Shown: positions 25,305 to 33,731 of the stretch, in pieces
Layout of the letters: each line of letters opens with the position of its first letter
Position numbering within the stretch: position 1 is the stretch's first letter
DNA from: Comamonas flocculans
GTDB taxonomy: Bacteria > Pseudomonadota > Gammaproteobacteria > Burkholderiales > Burkholderiaceae_C
Direction of reading: 5' to 3'
NCBI RefSeq assembly: GCF_007954405.1
Contig: NZ_CP042344.1
Span: forward strand, 1,116,001-1,180,000
Length of the DNA stretch: 64,000 nt
The notes under the pieces: model-generated
What the model was told of the DNA's origin: nothing
Seen by the model: the letters and a program-made list of their open reading frames with translations, nothing else
Database searches by the model: none
Position numbers and translations under genes: made by a program

Positions 25305-26614
25305 ATCTCCTGCAGCAAAGCACGCCCACCACGCTCCCGGGCTGGACAGGCACCCTGGGCTTGTTCACCCGGGCGCCGGGCGCATCGGCCACGGCCGAAC
25401 GGGGCACACCGGCCACGGAAGATCGGGTCGCACCGGACCGCAGCTCGCGCCGCAAGCGCCTGTGGGAGCTCGACTCCCACGCCCACTGCCCGGTGCTGGG
25501 CGTGTGCATGCCACTGCCGCTGCTGCGCAAGGTGCTCGGCAAGGCGCTGGACAGGCAGGCCCTGGAGGACGACTACGACCTGCATTGCCTTGCCGTGTCG
25601 GAGTGCAAGAGCCGCAGCGCCGTGGCCCAGACGCTGCAGCGCACGCTGGACCAGCGCTACCGGCTGGCGCTGCAGCAGGCCGCGCGCCTGAAGACCACGC
25701 AGGCGCTGGCCGCGTGGTGGGAGCGGGCGCTGCGCTCCCAGGACATTGCCGGCCCCTTCTGGGCCACCCTCACGCACGCCCGCTGCAGCGCGGAACTGGC
25801 ACACCGCATGGAAGGCCAGGTGCACATGCTGCAGCACCAGGTGGGCACCGCCACGCGCGTGGAGCACGACCGCCTGGAAGCCCTGCAGGAACGGGTGGCC
25901 GAGCTGGCCCGGGAACTGGATGCCAGCGCCCTGCGCGCCCAGCGCCAGGCACAAGAGCATGCGCGGCGCACCGAGGCGCTGGAGGCGGCCAACGCGCAGT
26001 TGCGTGCGCAGCTGCTGGCGCGCGATGCACAGGCCCATGCGCTGCAGCAATTGCAGGCGGCAGCGGCCGGGCTGCAGGCGCGCGTGGAACTGGCGCGGGA
26101 AGTGCAGCAGCTGAGCGAGCAGCGCGGTGAGCTGCAGCGCGCGCTGCTGCAGGCCCGCCAGGAAGCCGAACGCTGGCGCCGCCGCGCGGACGAACTGGGC
26201 GAGGCCCTGCAGCGCCGCCAGGCCTGCACGGCCGCGGAAGGCGCCACCGGCGGGAACGGGTCTGGCGCCACCTGCCCGCTGGCCGAGCGGCTGGCCGCAT
26301 GCGCCGTGCTCTGCGTCGGCGGCCGCCAGGCCAGCGTACCGGTCTACCGCCAGCTGATCGAGCAGACCGGCGGGCGCTTCCTGCACCACGACGGCGGCGA
26401 GGAGCACAACCCGGCAAAGCTGGACGCCACGCTGGCGGCGGCGGACCTCGTGATCTGCCAGACGGGCTGCATCAGCCATGACGCCTACTGGCGCGTGAAG
26501 GACCACTGCAAGCGCACTGGCAAGCGCTGCATCTTCGTGGACAGCCCCAGCGGCAGCGGGATGAAGAAGGCGCTGATGGCCCTGTTGCCCGCGCCGGCCG
26601 CCACCCCGGCCTGA
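25301..26614 (+). CDS. Coiled-coil protein with C-terminal DUF2325 domain
   Basis: A 437-residue cytoplasmic protein. The N-terminal region has a conserved His/Cys-containing stretch (ELDSHAHCPVLGVCMPLPLL); a long coiled coil spans about residues 175-310 (repeated Leu/Ala/Glu/Gln heptads such as LEALQERVAELARELDASAL); the C-terminal DUF2325 domain has AVLCVGGRQASVPVYRQLIE, FLHHDGGEEHN, LVICQTGCISHDAYWRVKDH and CKRTGKRCIFV. The several Cys and His could bind a metal. Function is unknown; the upstream Fur-like site and the divergent fecI-type gene suggest an iron-linked role. The start is GTG. Confidence 0.8.
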   Translation: MNLLQQSTPTTLPGWTGTLGLFTRAPGASATAERGTPATEDRVAPDRSSRRKRLWELDSHAHCPVLGVCMPLPLLRKVLGKALDRQALEDDYDLHCLAVSECKSRSAVAQTLQRTLDQRYRLALQQAARLKTTQALAAWWERALRSQDIAGPFWATLTHARCSAELAHRMEGQVHMLQHQVGTATRVEHDRLEALQERVAELARELDASALRAQRQAQEHARRTEALEAANAQLRAQLLARDAQAHALQQLQAAAAGLQARVELAREVQQLSEQRGELQRALLQARQEAERWRRRADELGEALQRRQACTAAEGATGGNGSGATCPLAERLAACAVLCVGGRQASVPVYRQLIEQTGGRFLHHDGGEEHNPAKLDATLAAADLVICQTGCISHDAYWRVKDHCKRTGKRCIFVDSPSGSGMKKALMALLPAPAATPA

Positions 26615-26735
26615 GCGGCGCATGCCCTGCCCGGGTGAGCGGCTGCGGCCACCGCCACCGATGCCATGCGCGCCGGCCTCCTAGAATCGGCCGTTACGAA
26701 TACCCGATTTTTGCAACTACCCAACGGAGCTTTCC

Positions 26736-27800
26736 ATGCCCCTAGTCTCGATGCGTGAACTTCTGGACCATGCCGCCGAAAACGGCTATGGCATTCCTGC
26801 CTTCAACGTCAACAACCTGGAGCAGGTCCAGGCCGTGATGTCCGCCGCCGACGAAGTGGGCGCGCCGGTCATCCTGCAGGCCAGCGCCGGCGCGCGCAAG
26901 TACGCGGGCGAGCCCTTCATCAAGCATTTGATCACCGCCGCCTGCGAGGCCTGGCCGCACATTCCCATGGTGATGCACCAGGACCACGGCACCAGCCCCA
27001 AGGTCTGCGAGGGCGCGATCGCGCTGGGCTTCGGTTCGGTGATGATGGATGGCTCGCTGATGGAAGACGGCAAGACGCCGTCGTCCTTCGACTACAACGT
27101 GCGCGTGACGCAGGAGGTGGTGGCCATGGCGCACAAGGTGGGCGTCACGGTGGAAGGCGAGCTGGGGTGCCTGGGCTCGCTGGAAACCGGCGAGGCCGGC
27201 GAGGAAGACGGCATAGGCGCGGTGGGCAAGCTCAGCCACGACCAGCTGCTCACCGACCCCGAGGAGGCGGCGCAGTTCGTCAAGGCCACGCAGCTCGATG
27301 CGCTGGCGATTGCCATTGGCACCAGCCACGGCGCCTACAAGTTCACCCGCCCGCCCACCGGCGACGTGCTCTCGATCCAGCGCGTGAAGGAAATCCACGC
27401 CCGCCTGCCCAACACCCACCTGGTGATGCACGGCAGCTCCAGCGTGCCGCAGGAGCTGCTGGCCATCATCAACGAGCATGGAGGCAAAATGAAGCAGACC
27501 TGGGGCGTGCCGGTCAAGGAAATCCAGGAGGCAATCAAGCACGGCGTGCGCAAGATCAACATCGACACCGACATCCGCATGGCCATGACCGGCGCGGTGC
27601 GCAAGTTCCAGGTGGAAAACCCGGAGAAGTTCGACATGCGCGAGTGGATGAAGCCCGCGCGTGAAGCGGCCAAGGCGGTATGCAAGGCGCGCTACCTGGA
27701 GTTTGGCTGCGAAGGCCAGGGCAGCAAGGTCAAGGGCCTGAGTCTTGCGCAGATGGCCGAGCGCTACGCCTCGGGCGCACTGGCGCAAGTGGTGCAGTAA
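26736..27800 (+). CDS. fba: Class II fructose-1,6-bisphosphate aldolase
   Basis: Zinc-dependent aldolase that splits fructose 1,6-bisphosphate into DHAP and glyceraldehyde 3-phosphate in glycolysis/gluconeogenesis and the Calvin cycle. Length is 354 residues. The class II signatures are present: the metal region [56 protein letters not shown] and [16 protein letters not shown] ribosome site precedes ATG 26736. The gene stands alone and ends at a strong terminator. Confidence 0.97.
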   Translation: MPLVSMRELLDHAAENGYGIPAFNVNNLEQVQAVMSAADEVGAPVILQASAGARKYAGEPFIKHLITAACEAWPHIPMVMHQDHGTSPKVCEGAIALGFGSVMMDGSLMEDGKTPSSFDYNVRVTQEVVAMAHKVGVTVEGELGCLGSLETGEAGEEDGIGAVGKLSHDQLLTDPEEAAQFVKATQLDALAIAIGTSHGAYKFTRPPTGDVLSIQRVKEIHARLPNTHLVMHGSSSVPQELLAIINEHGGKMKQTWGVPVKEIQEAIKHGVRKINIDTDIRMAMTGAVRKFQVENPEKFDMREWMKPAREAAKAVCKARYLEFGCEGQGSKVKGLSLAQMAERYASGALAQVVQ

Positions 27801-27823
27801 GCGCTGCGAAGCCGCAGACCGGA

Positions 27824-27857
27824 CGGCACCGGGCTTTGCAGGCCCGGTGCCGTTTTT
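27824..27857 (+). terminator. Intrinsic terminator of fba
   Basis: A perfect 11-bp stem (CGGCACCGGGC/GCCCGGTGCCG) with a 7-base loop is followed directly by five T, 24 bases after the fba stop. Confidence 0.9.
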
Positions 27858-27894
27858 CATTGGTAGCCACGCTGTGGCGGCCTCGACGGGCGGC

Positions 27895-28689
27895 TCAGGC
27901 GCGCGGCTGCCAGTCGCTCACGTGGATCATCTGGGGGTCGGTGGCGTGTTCGGTGAGCATCTTGCACACCCTGCCCTGCCAGAGTTCGCCGAAGCGGGCC
28001 AGGTCTGCATCGCTGGCGTAGCCGCCCACGGCCCTGGGCATGACTTCGCGCATCTCGTCCGTCCAGGGCACGACGGCGGCGTTGAGCGACACCTGCACCG
28101 CGCGGCCGGTGTCCATGCGGCGCAGGGCGAACACGCCCTGCACCGGCTGGTCGAACTTGAGCAGATCGGCGCGCGAAAACTGCCCGCCTATGCCATGGAA
28201 GCCGGTTTCCGGCGCGGCGCCGGTCAGCAGCTGCACCACGCTGGCCACCACGCCGTTGGCGCCGCTGTCGCGCCCCTCGCTCATGAAGACCTCGATCTCG
28301 CCGCGCACCGGCAGCTCGTCGCCGTAGAGCGCGCGCAGGCCGTTCAGGACCATCAGCCAGGTGCCCGCCACCGTGGGGCAGGAATGGCCGGCCAGGCGCA
28401 CCGCGTCGGCGTATTCGTAGGTGATGGCACCGCCGTGCACGGCAGCGCCGAGGAACTGGGCCAGCTTGTCACGCACGGTGAGGCTGGGCACGTCGGCAAA
28501 GAAGGCCGGGAAGTCCTGGTCACGCGAAGAAACACCCACTTCAAGCTCCTGTCTCAGTGTGAGGGTCGGGCCCGGCGACGCCTGGACTTGCAGCAGCGGT
28601 TTCAGCCGCGAAAACGGTTCGCGGCCAAAACCAGCGGCAGTGCAAGCTTCAAGGGGCCGGACCAAGCCTTGCGCCGGCGGATCTGCCAT
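27895..28689 (-). CDS. FmdE-like protein, function unknown
   Basis: A 264-residue soluble protein resembling the FmdE family (first named from a molybdenum formylmethanofuran dehydrogenase operon). The core holds a putative metal site, RLAGHSCPTVAGT, then LYGDELPVRGEIEVFMSEGR, VVQLLTGAAPETGFHGIGG and a late FGELWQGRVCKML. The role of such proteins in bacteria without that dehydrogenase is unknown; metal handling is a guess. The start may lie further in than ATG 28689, because the first 50 residues look less conserved. It follows nnrS by 71 bases on the same strand. Confidence 0.65.
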   Translation of the reverse strand: MADPPAQGLVRPLEACTAAGFGREPFSRLKPLLQVQASPGPTLTLRQELEVGVSSRDQDFPAFFADVPSLTVRDKLAQFLGAAVHGGAITYEYADAVRLAGHSCPTVAGTWLMVLNGLRALYGDELPVRGEIEVFMSEGRDSGANGVVASVVQLLTGAAPETGFHGIGGQFSRADLLKFDQPVQGVFALRRMDTGRAVQVSLNAAVVPWTDEMREVMPRAVGGYASDADLARFGELWQGRVCKMLTEHATDPQMIHVSDWQPRA

Positions 28690-28760
28690 GCGGCGCGATG
28701 GGCACCATTATTCAAATTTGGCTTGTCCACAAACGAATCAAGGTTGCAGGCCGGCGGCCT

Positions 28761-30014
28761 TCAGCCGGGCTTGCCCAGCACACCGGCGCAGCCCTCGCGC
28801 CCATCGGCGCGCGGGCGCAGGAACACCGGCAGCATGCGCGTGCTTTGCAGCGCGAAGGCGGCGCACCACAGGGCGGCGGCCAGGCCCATCCACAGGGCCG
28901 TGGGCGCGGCGACGTAGGCGAGTGCCCGCAGCACGGCCGCCAGCATCAGCGCCAGCGCGCCCCAAAGCACCCAGGGGCGGCCATCCTTTTCCACCCCGGC
29001 GTGGGTGTAGCCGGCGATGCAGATCACGATGTAGATGTTCAGCCCCAGCACGCCGGTGGTCAGCAGGTGCACCCCGGCGTTGGGGCTGAAGGCCTGGGTG
29101 AGCCGCGCCAGCGCGCCGACGCCGTAGCCCAGGGCCATGAAGCCGTAGACGCCGTAGAGCATGAGCGGCCAGCGGCGCAGCAGGGGGCGGCCCACGTGCC
29201 AGTCATTGAGCAGGTTGAGCACGGCGCACATGGCGGCCAGCGCCAGCCAGGCGGTGACCTGCCCCGGTGCCTGGATGAACTCTGCCGCGGTACACAGCGC
29301 CACGGCCAGCAGGGCCAGGTTGCGCCGGGGCGGGCGGGCGAGGTAGGGCGGGCGGTCCAGCCTGTCCAGCAGCACCTGGGCGTCGATGCTGGCGTTGACC
29401 ACGCTCATGGAGATGCGGCTCATGGCGACGATGATGAGAGCCACCAGCGCACCCAGCCAGGCGTGCAGCCAGCGCAGCGGCTCGCCGGCGCGCAGGGCAT
29501 CGACGTAAAACCCGGCCAGCAGCGCGGCAAGCAGGGCCAGCATCCAGAGGAAGGAAAGGTGGCGGCGGTCCGGGTCCTGCCACAGGCGCGGAGCAAGCAG
29601 GCGGGCCAGGCCCAGCAGCAGGGCGAGGTGCGCGATACCCGCAAGGGCCAGGCCCGCCGTGGGCCACCAGCCGCTGCACCAGAAGGCCAGGCGGCCGACC
29701 AGCCACAGGGCGACGAAGCGGCGCACCGGCGCGGCGTCAAACGCCGGGGTGTCGGTGAATTCCGGCACGGCGGTGAGCACGAAGCCGGCGATGGCGGCGG
29801 TGCCAAAGCCCACCAGCAGCTCATGCGCATGCCAGACGAAGGGGCCGCCGAGCACGGCGGGCAGCGGCCAGCCCATGAAGAGAAAGCCACCCCACAGCAG
29901 CATGACCAGCCAGGCCCAGATCAGCGCCAGCGCGAAGAAGGGGCGAAACGGGCACAGCCACAGCGGGTGCTGCAACTGCCAGAGCGCGGCGCGGCGCAGA
30001 GTCATGGCGTTCAC
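28761..30014 (-). CDS. nnrS: NnrS-family membrane protein
   Basis: Polytopic heme- and copper-associated membrane protein (417 residues, about twelve helices) linked in other bacteria to nitric oxide stress and denitrification. Typical features are the N-terminal LCPFRPFFALALIWAW, the His-rich segment FVWHAHELLVGFGTAAIAGF, TAVPEFTDTP and AGYTHAGVEKDGR. The start is a GTG overlapping the stop of the ABC ATPase gene (GTGA); an ATG three codons later is an alternative. No nitrite or NO reductase gene lies in the window. Confidence 0.9.
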   Translation of the reverse strand: MNAMTLRRAALWQLQHPLWLCPFRPFFALALIWAWLVMLLWGGFLFMGWPLPAVLGGPFVWHAHELLVGFGTAAIAGFVLTAVPEFTDTPAFDAAPVRRFVALWLVGRLAFWCSGWWPTAGLALAGIAHLALLLGLARLLAPRLWQDPDRRHLSFLWMLALLAALLAGFYVDALRAGEPLRWLHAWLGALVALIIVAMSRISMSVVNASIDAQVLLDRLDRPPYLARPPRRNLALLAVALCTAAEFIQAPGQVTAWLALAAMCAVLNLLNDWHVGRPLLRRWPLMLYGVYGFMALGYGVGALARLTQAFSPNAGVHLLTTGVLGLNIYIVICIAGYTHAGVEKDGRPWVLWGALALMLAAVLRALAYVAAPTALWMGLAAALWCAAFALQSTRMLPVFLRPRADGREGCAGVLGKPG

Positions 30015-30865
30015 AGCGGCACCTCGCAGCGGTGGGTGTCTAGCGCGGGCGTTTGCAATACGGCCTGGCCGGGCTGCAGGCCGGTGACGTCCGCGGCGGG
30101 CTGGCGCGCAGCCTCCCGCTTGGCGGGGGGCAGTTCAAAGGCTGCGCGTACCACGGGCTGGGCCAGCAGCAGCGCAGTCTGGCGGTGCACCCAGTCGTCG
30201 TCGCGCTGCAGCGCGGGCAGGGCCAGGTCCAGCCGCCAGCAGATGCGCGCGGGGGAGCCAGCAAGCACCAGCACACTGTCGGCCAGGGCCACGGCTTCGG
30301 TCAGGTCGTGGGTGATCATCAACACGGCAAGCTGGCGGCGCGCCTGCTCGGCCAGCAGCAGCTGGTGCATTTGCTCGCGCAGGCCGATGTCCAGGGCGGA
30401 AAAAGGCTCGTCGAGCAGCAGCAGATCAGGCTGCAGCACCAGTGCACGCGCCAGGGCGGCGCGGCTTTGCATGCCGCCCGAGAGCTGGCCGGGAAACTGC
30501 GCCAGGGCCAGCGCGTCCAGGCCCATGGCCTCGCCCATGGCGCGGGCCTGGGCCAAGCGCTGGGGCGCACGCAGGCCGCGCGCCTTCAGGCCCAGGGCGA
30601 TGTTGTCCAGCACCGTCTTCCAGGGCAGCAGGTGGGGCTGCTGAAACAGCATGGCGGTGCGCGCAAAGCCGTTGTCCACCCGCCCCGCGCGTACCGTGAG
30701 CAGGCCGGCGCACAGGTGCAGCAAGGTGCTTTTGCCGCTGCCCGAAGGGCCGACCAGCGCCAGGGTATGCCCGGCGGGCAGTTGCAGGGCAATTTCCTGC
30801 AGCACCTCGCGCGGGCCGAAGGCGTGGGACAGCGCCTGCACTGTGAGTGCGGCGGCGGCGCTCAC
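30011..30865 (-). CDS. ABC transporter ATP-binding protein (nitrate/sulfonate/taurine type)
   Basis: ATPase subunit, 284 residues, with Walker A GPSGSGKST (residues 39-47), signature LSGGMQSR, Walker B LLLLDEPFSALD and the H-loop ITHDLTEAV. It belongs to the SsuB/TauB/NrtD-like group by overall form. A tail of about 80 residues beyond the H-loop is longer than the catalytic core needs. The GTG start overlaps the permease stop and the stop overlaps nnrS, so the genes form one transcription unit. Confidence 0.92.
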   Translation of the reverse strand: MSAAAALTVQALSHAFGPREVLQEIALQLPAGHTLALVGPSGSGKSTLLHLCAGLLTVRAGRVDNGFARTAMLFQQPHLLPWKTVLDNIALGLKARGLRAPQRLAQARAMGEAMGLDALALAQFPGQLSGGMQSRAALARALVLQPDLLLLDEPFSALDIGLREQMHQLLLAEQARRQLAVLMITHDLTEAVALADSVLVLAGSPARICWRLDLALPALQRDDDWVHRQTALLLAQPVVRAAFELPPAKREAARQPAADVTGLQPGQAVLQTPALDTHRCEVPL

Positions 30866-31677
30866 GGCTGCCCTCCCGCGCGGGCGCTTCCTGCGTCGCG
30901 CCAGCGCTCGATCTCGCGCTTGACGGGCTCCAGCAGCAGGTATTCCAGCGCCAGCAGCACCAGCACGATGGCGCCTATCCAGGCCAGCGTGGCGGCCATG
31001 TCCAGTTGCGCGCGGCTGGCGGCCAGCTCGGCGCCTATGCCGGTGTCGGACGCCAGCAGTTCAGCCATCACGACCACCTTCCAGCTGCTGCCCAGGGCGA
31101 CGATCCAGGCGGGGAAGAGGTAGGAGATGACGTGCGGCAAATACACGTCGAGCACGCGCATGTGCCAGGGCAGCGCAAAGGCGCGCGCCAAGTCGCGCCA
31201 GTGGTGCTCCAGCGTGCGCGCGCCCTGCAGGCCACCGAGAAAGACCACGGGAAAGCAGGCGATGAAGACGGTGAAGACCGGCGTGCCGTCGCCCGTGCCG
31301 AACCACAGCATGGCCAGCACCAGCCAGGCGATGGGCGGCGTGCCCAGCAGCACGGTAACCCAGGGGCGCGACATCATGGAGGCCGTCATCGACACGCCCG
31401 CCAGCACACCCAGCAGGCTGCCCGCCGCCAGCGCCAGCGCCAGGCCCATGAAGGCGCGGCGCGCGCTGATGGCCAGCGCCGGCCACAGCATGCCGCCCTG
31501 CTCTGCCCAGCGTGCTAGGGTGTCAGCGGCCTCCAGCGGCGTGGGCAGCACCAGCGGGCCGTAGATCTGGGCCACGGCCTCCCAGAGGGCAACCATCAGA
31601 AACAAGCTGGCGACCGCGCCCCAGCCACTCCAGAGATAGGCCGGAATGCCGGTGAACCAGCGGCGCAGCAAGGACAT
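30862..31677 (-). CDS. ABC transporter permease (nitrate/sulfonate/taurine type)
   Basis: Inner-membrane subunit, 271 residues, about six helices, with the SsuC/TauC-like region RAFMGLALALAAGSLLGVLA and the cytoplasmic coupling loop LEHHWRDLARAFALPWHMRV. It pairs with the ATPase encoded immediately downstream. Substrate cannot be deduced; see the substrate-binding protein. Confidence 0.92.
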   Translation of the reverse strand: MSLLRRWFTGIPAYLWSGWGAVASLFLMVALWEAVAQIYGPLVLPTPLEAADTLARWAEQGGMLWPALAISARRAFMGLALALAAGSLLGVLAGVSMTASMMSRPWVTVLLGTPPIAWLVLAMLWFGTGDGTPVFTVFIACFPVVFLGGLQGARTLEHHWRDLARAFALPWHMRVLDVYLPHVISYLFPAWIVALGSSWKVVVMAELLASDTGIGAELAASRAQLDMAATLAWIGAIVLVLLALEYLLLEPVKREIERWRDAGSARAGGQP

Positions 31678-31698
31678 GGGGATGGGCGGGAGCAGCGG

Positions 31699-32736
31699 TC
31701 AGCCGTAAAAATCGGCAGCGGGCATCTTGCCTCCGACCAGGCCGGGCTGGCGATCGAGCAGGTGCTGGTAGAAGAACTCCAGGTCGGCGCGGGCCTGGCG
31801 GGCGGGCATCACCTCCATGGTGGCGCGGGTGGCGGCAATCGCGTCAGCCACGCCTTCGGGGGTGAGCATGCTCACGTGGCGCGCGGCCATTTCGCCGCAC
31901 TCCTTCGGGTGCTCCTTGCACCAGAGCAGGGCCTTGGCGTGCTCCTGCTCGAAGCGCGCAAGCAGCGCGGCGTCTTCATGCACGCTCTTGAGTGCGGCGA
32001 TGCCGGCCTGGGGAATGCGCGGCGCACGCTGAAACACCCGGCCCCATTCCTGCTGCAAGTCCACGCTGCGAAACAGGTCGGGCGCGATCACCTTGGCCGG
32101 GAAGGAATGGCTTTTCTGCAGGCCCATGGAGACGGCCGGTTCGGCCAGCAGCGCATGGTCCGCGCGGCGGGTGATGAGCAGCTGCATCGCATCCATCGGC
32201 GAGGCGACGTAGCGCAGCTTGATGTCCGTGCCCACCTTGATGCCCTGTTTTTGCGCCAGCAGCTGAAACAGGATGTCGGGCATGTCGCCGCGAAACGGCA
32301 TCACCACCTCCTTGCCGCGGTAGTCGGCCAGGGTGCGCAGGCCGTCCTCGCGCGAGACCATCCACAGCAGGCCCCAGGTGCTGATGTCCAGCAGCTTGAG
32401 CGGCACGCCGCGGTTGTAGAGGTTGGCCGCCACGTTGCTCGGCGCGGCGATGAAGTCCGCCGTCTGGCCGATGGCGATGGCGCGCAGCTGGTCGGGGCTC
32501 TTCCAGGCGATGAATTCCACCTGGTCGGCAAAATCGGCCAGTGCGCCGCTGTCGGCGATGCGCATCAGCGGGTAGGACACCAGCGCAAACGGGCCCGAGA
32601 GCGTGAGCCTGGCGCGGCGCGCGCCCTGCGCCGCCGCACCCGGCGCCCGGCCCAGCGCCCCGAGCGCGGACAGGGCCACGGCCCCGGCCATCCAGCGGCG
32701 GCGCGTCTGCCCGCCGGTTTTGCGATCATTCACCAT
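31699..32736 (-). CDS. ABC transporter substrate-binding protein with Tat signal
   Basis: Periplasmic binding protein (345 residues) of the NMT1/SsuA/TauA-like class. The N-terminus carries a twin-arginine motif in TRRRWMAGAVALSALGALG and an AAAQGA cleavage region, so it may be exported folded by Tat. The mature part has SGPFALVSYPLMRIADSG and FIAAPSNVAANLYNRGVPLK. A longer frame begins at 32859, but ATG 32736 starts the signal peptide. First gene of the operon SBP-permease-ATPase-nnrS-fmdE-like. Ligand unknown. Confidence 0.88.
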   Translation of the reverse strand: MVNDRKTGGQTRRRWMAGAVALSALGALGRAPGAAAQGARRARLTLSGPFALVSYPLMRIADSGALADFADQVEFIAWKSPDQLRAIAIGQTADFIAAPSNVAANLYNRGVPLKLLDISTWGLLWMVSREDGLRTLADYRGKEVVMPFRGDMPDILFQLLAQKQGIKVGTDIKLRYVASPMDAMQLLITRRADHALLAEPAVSMGLQKSHSFPAKVIAPDLFRSVDLQQEWGRVFQRAPRIPQAGIAALKSVHEDAALLARFEQEHAKALLWCKEHPKECGEMAARHVSMLTPEGVADAIAATRATMEVMPARQARADLEFFYQHLLDRQPGLVGGKMPAADFYG

Positions 32737-32811
32737 AGACCCACCCAGGAAGCTGCACCCGTTTGCACGGCGTGTGTCCGCAGCGTCCGCCCGGTGTGCG
32801 AAAGACCGCAT

Positions 32812-32830
32812 GATAATGAGATTTATTCTT
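32812..32830 (-). promoter_or_regulatory. Fur-like site upstream of the ABC-nnrS operon
   Basis: GATAATGAGATTTATTCTT (read on the plus strand) matches the first eight bases of the classic Fur consensus exactly and 14 of 19 overall. It lies 76 bases upstream of the substrate-binding protein ATG in an otherwise GC-rich 281-base divergent gap. A Fur role is inference. Confidence 0.45.
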
Positions 32831-32887
32831 GATTGACCCTTGGGGCTGCCGGGCACCACAACCCAAGGCCTTTGCCCAAAGCGGAAA

Positions 32888-32953
32888 CACTATCGAATTC
32901 ATAGTGAAAACCTGTCCATCAAAACGACCTCCGGCGCTTGCCCTTCAAGCGCC
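32888..32953. repeat. Two adjacent hairpins in the divergent gap, second one of GCGCTTG type
   Basis: CACTAT-N7-ATAGTG (32888-32906) is followed by GGCGCTTG-N5-CAAGCGCC (32933-32953), both with perfect arms. The second shares the GCGCTTG core with the repeats at 17308, 41983 and 55559. They lie between the ABC operon and the phosphatase gene. Confidence 0.5.
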
Positions 32954-33017
32954 AGGCATTATGATTTCAGAAGCAAAATCCTGACAATTTACGCTGCGCT
33001 TGCAGCCGCGCTCACGC

Positions 33018-33662
33018 ATGCAAGAACCTACCCGCATCATTGCCATTCGCCACGGAGAGACCGACTGGAACGTGCAGGGCCGCATCCAGGGTCACCAGGA
33101 CGTGGAGCTGAATGCCACCGGCTTGCGCCAGGCGCGCCGGCTCGCCCAGGCGCTGCGCCGGGAAACCGTGGGCTGCATCTACAGCAGCGACCTGCAGCGC
33201 GCGCTGCAGACCGCGCAGGCCCTCGCGCAGACGACCGGCGCCCCGCTGGTCACCGAGCCGCGCCTGCGCGAGCGCAGCTTCGGCCGGTACGAGGGCCTGC
33301 GCTTCATGCAGGTGCAGACCGAGGCGCCCGAGCACGCCCGGCGCTGGCGCGAACGCGACCCGCACTACGCGCCCGAAGGTGGCGAAAACCTGAGCGCGCT
33401 GCGCCAGCGCATTGCCGCCACCGTCGACGAACTGGCCGCGCGCCACGCGGGCGAGCAGATCGTGCTGGTGGCGCACGGCGGGGTGATGGACATGCTCTAC
33501 CGCCTGGCCACGCGCCAGCACCTGCAGGCGGCGCGCACCTGGCAGCTGCCCAACGCCGCGGTCAACCGCCTGCTGTGGAACCCCGGCACCGGTCTGACCC
33601 TGGTCGGCTGGGCCGACACCGGCCATCTGGCGGCGGACAGCCGCGATGAGCAACATGACTAG
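33018..33662 (+). CDS. Histidine phosphatase family protein (phosphoglycerate mutase-like)
   Basis: A 214-residue member of the histidine phosphatase superfamily. The phospho-acceptor motif is IAIRHGETDWN (Arg11-His12-Gly13), followed by IYSSDLQRALQTAQ, the acid-region LRERSFGRYEG and the second catalytic His in LVAHGGVMDML. This form is often annotated gpmB or cobC; the substrate could be a phosphoglycerate or another small phosphoester. ATG 33018 is preferred over an upstream TTG. Confidence 0.88.
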   Translation: MQEPTRIIAIRHGETDWNVQGRIQGHQDVELNATGLRQARRLAQALRRETVGCIYSSDLQRALQTAQALAQTTGAPLVTEPRLRERSFGRYEGLRFMQVQTEAPEHARRWRERDPHYAPEGGENLSALRQRIAATVDELAARHAGEQIVLVAHGGVMDMLYRLATRQHLQAARTWQLPNAAVNRLLWNPGTGLTLVGWADTGHLAADSRDEQHD

Positions 33663-33731
33663 GCCCGTGGCCTGTACGCGCTCCCCGCGCGGAGTGCCTG
33701 AACCGCACGTATTGCGCCGGAGCCATGGCGC

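Noticed and set aside
26682-26687. TAGAAT as -10 box of an fba promoter
   Set aside because: No acceptable -35 sequence at 16-18 bases upstream, so the promoter is not called.
32740-32860. FNR/NnrR-type box for the nnrS operon (TTGATTGACC)
   Set aside because: Only one half resembles TTGAT-N4-ATCAA; the second half-site is missing.
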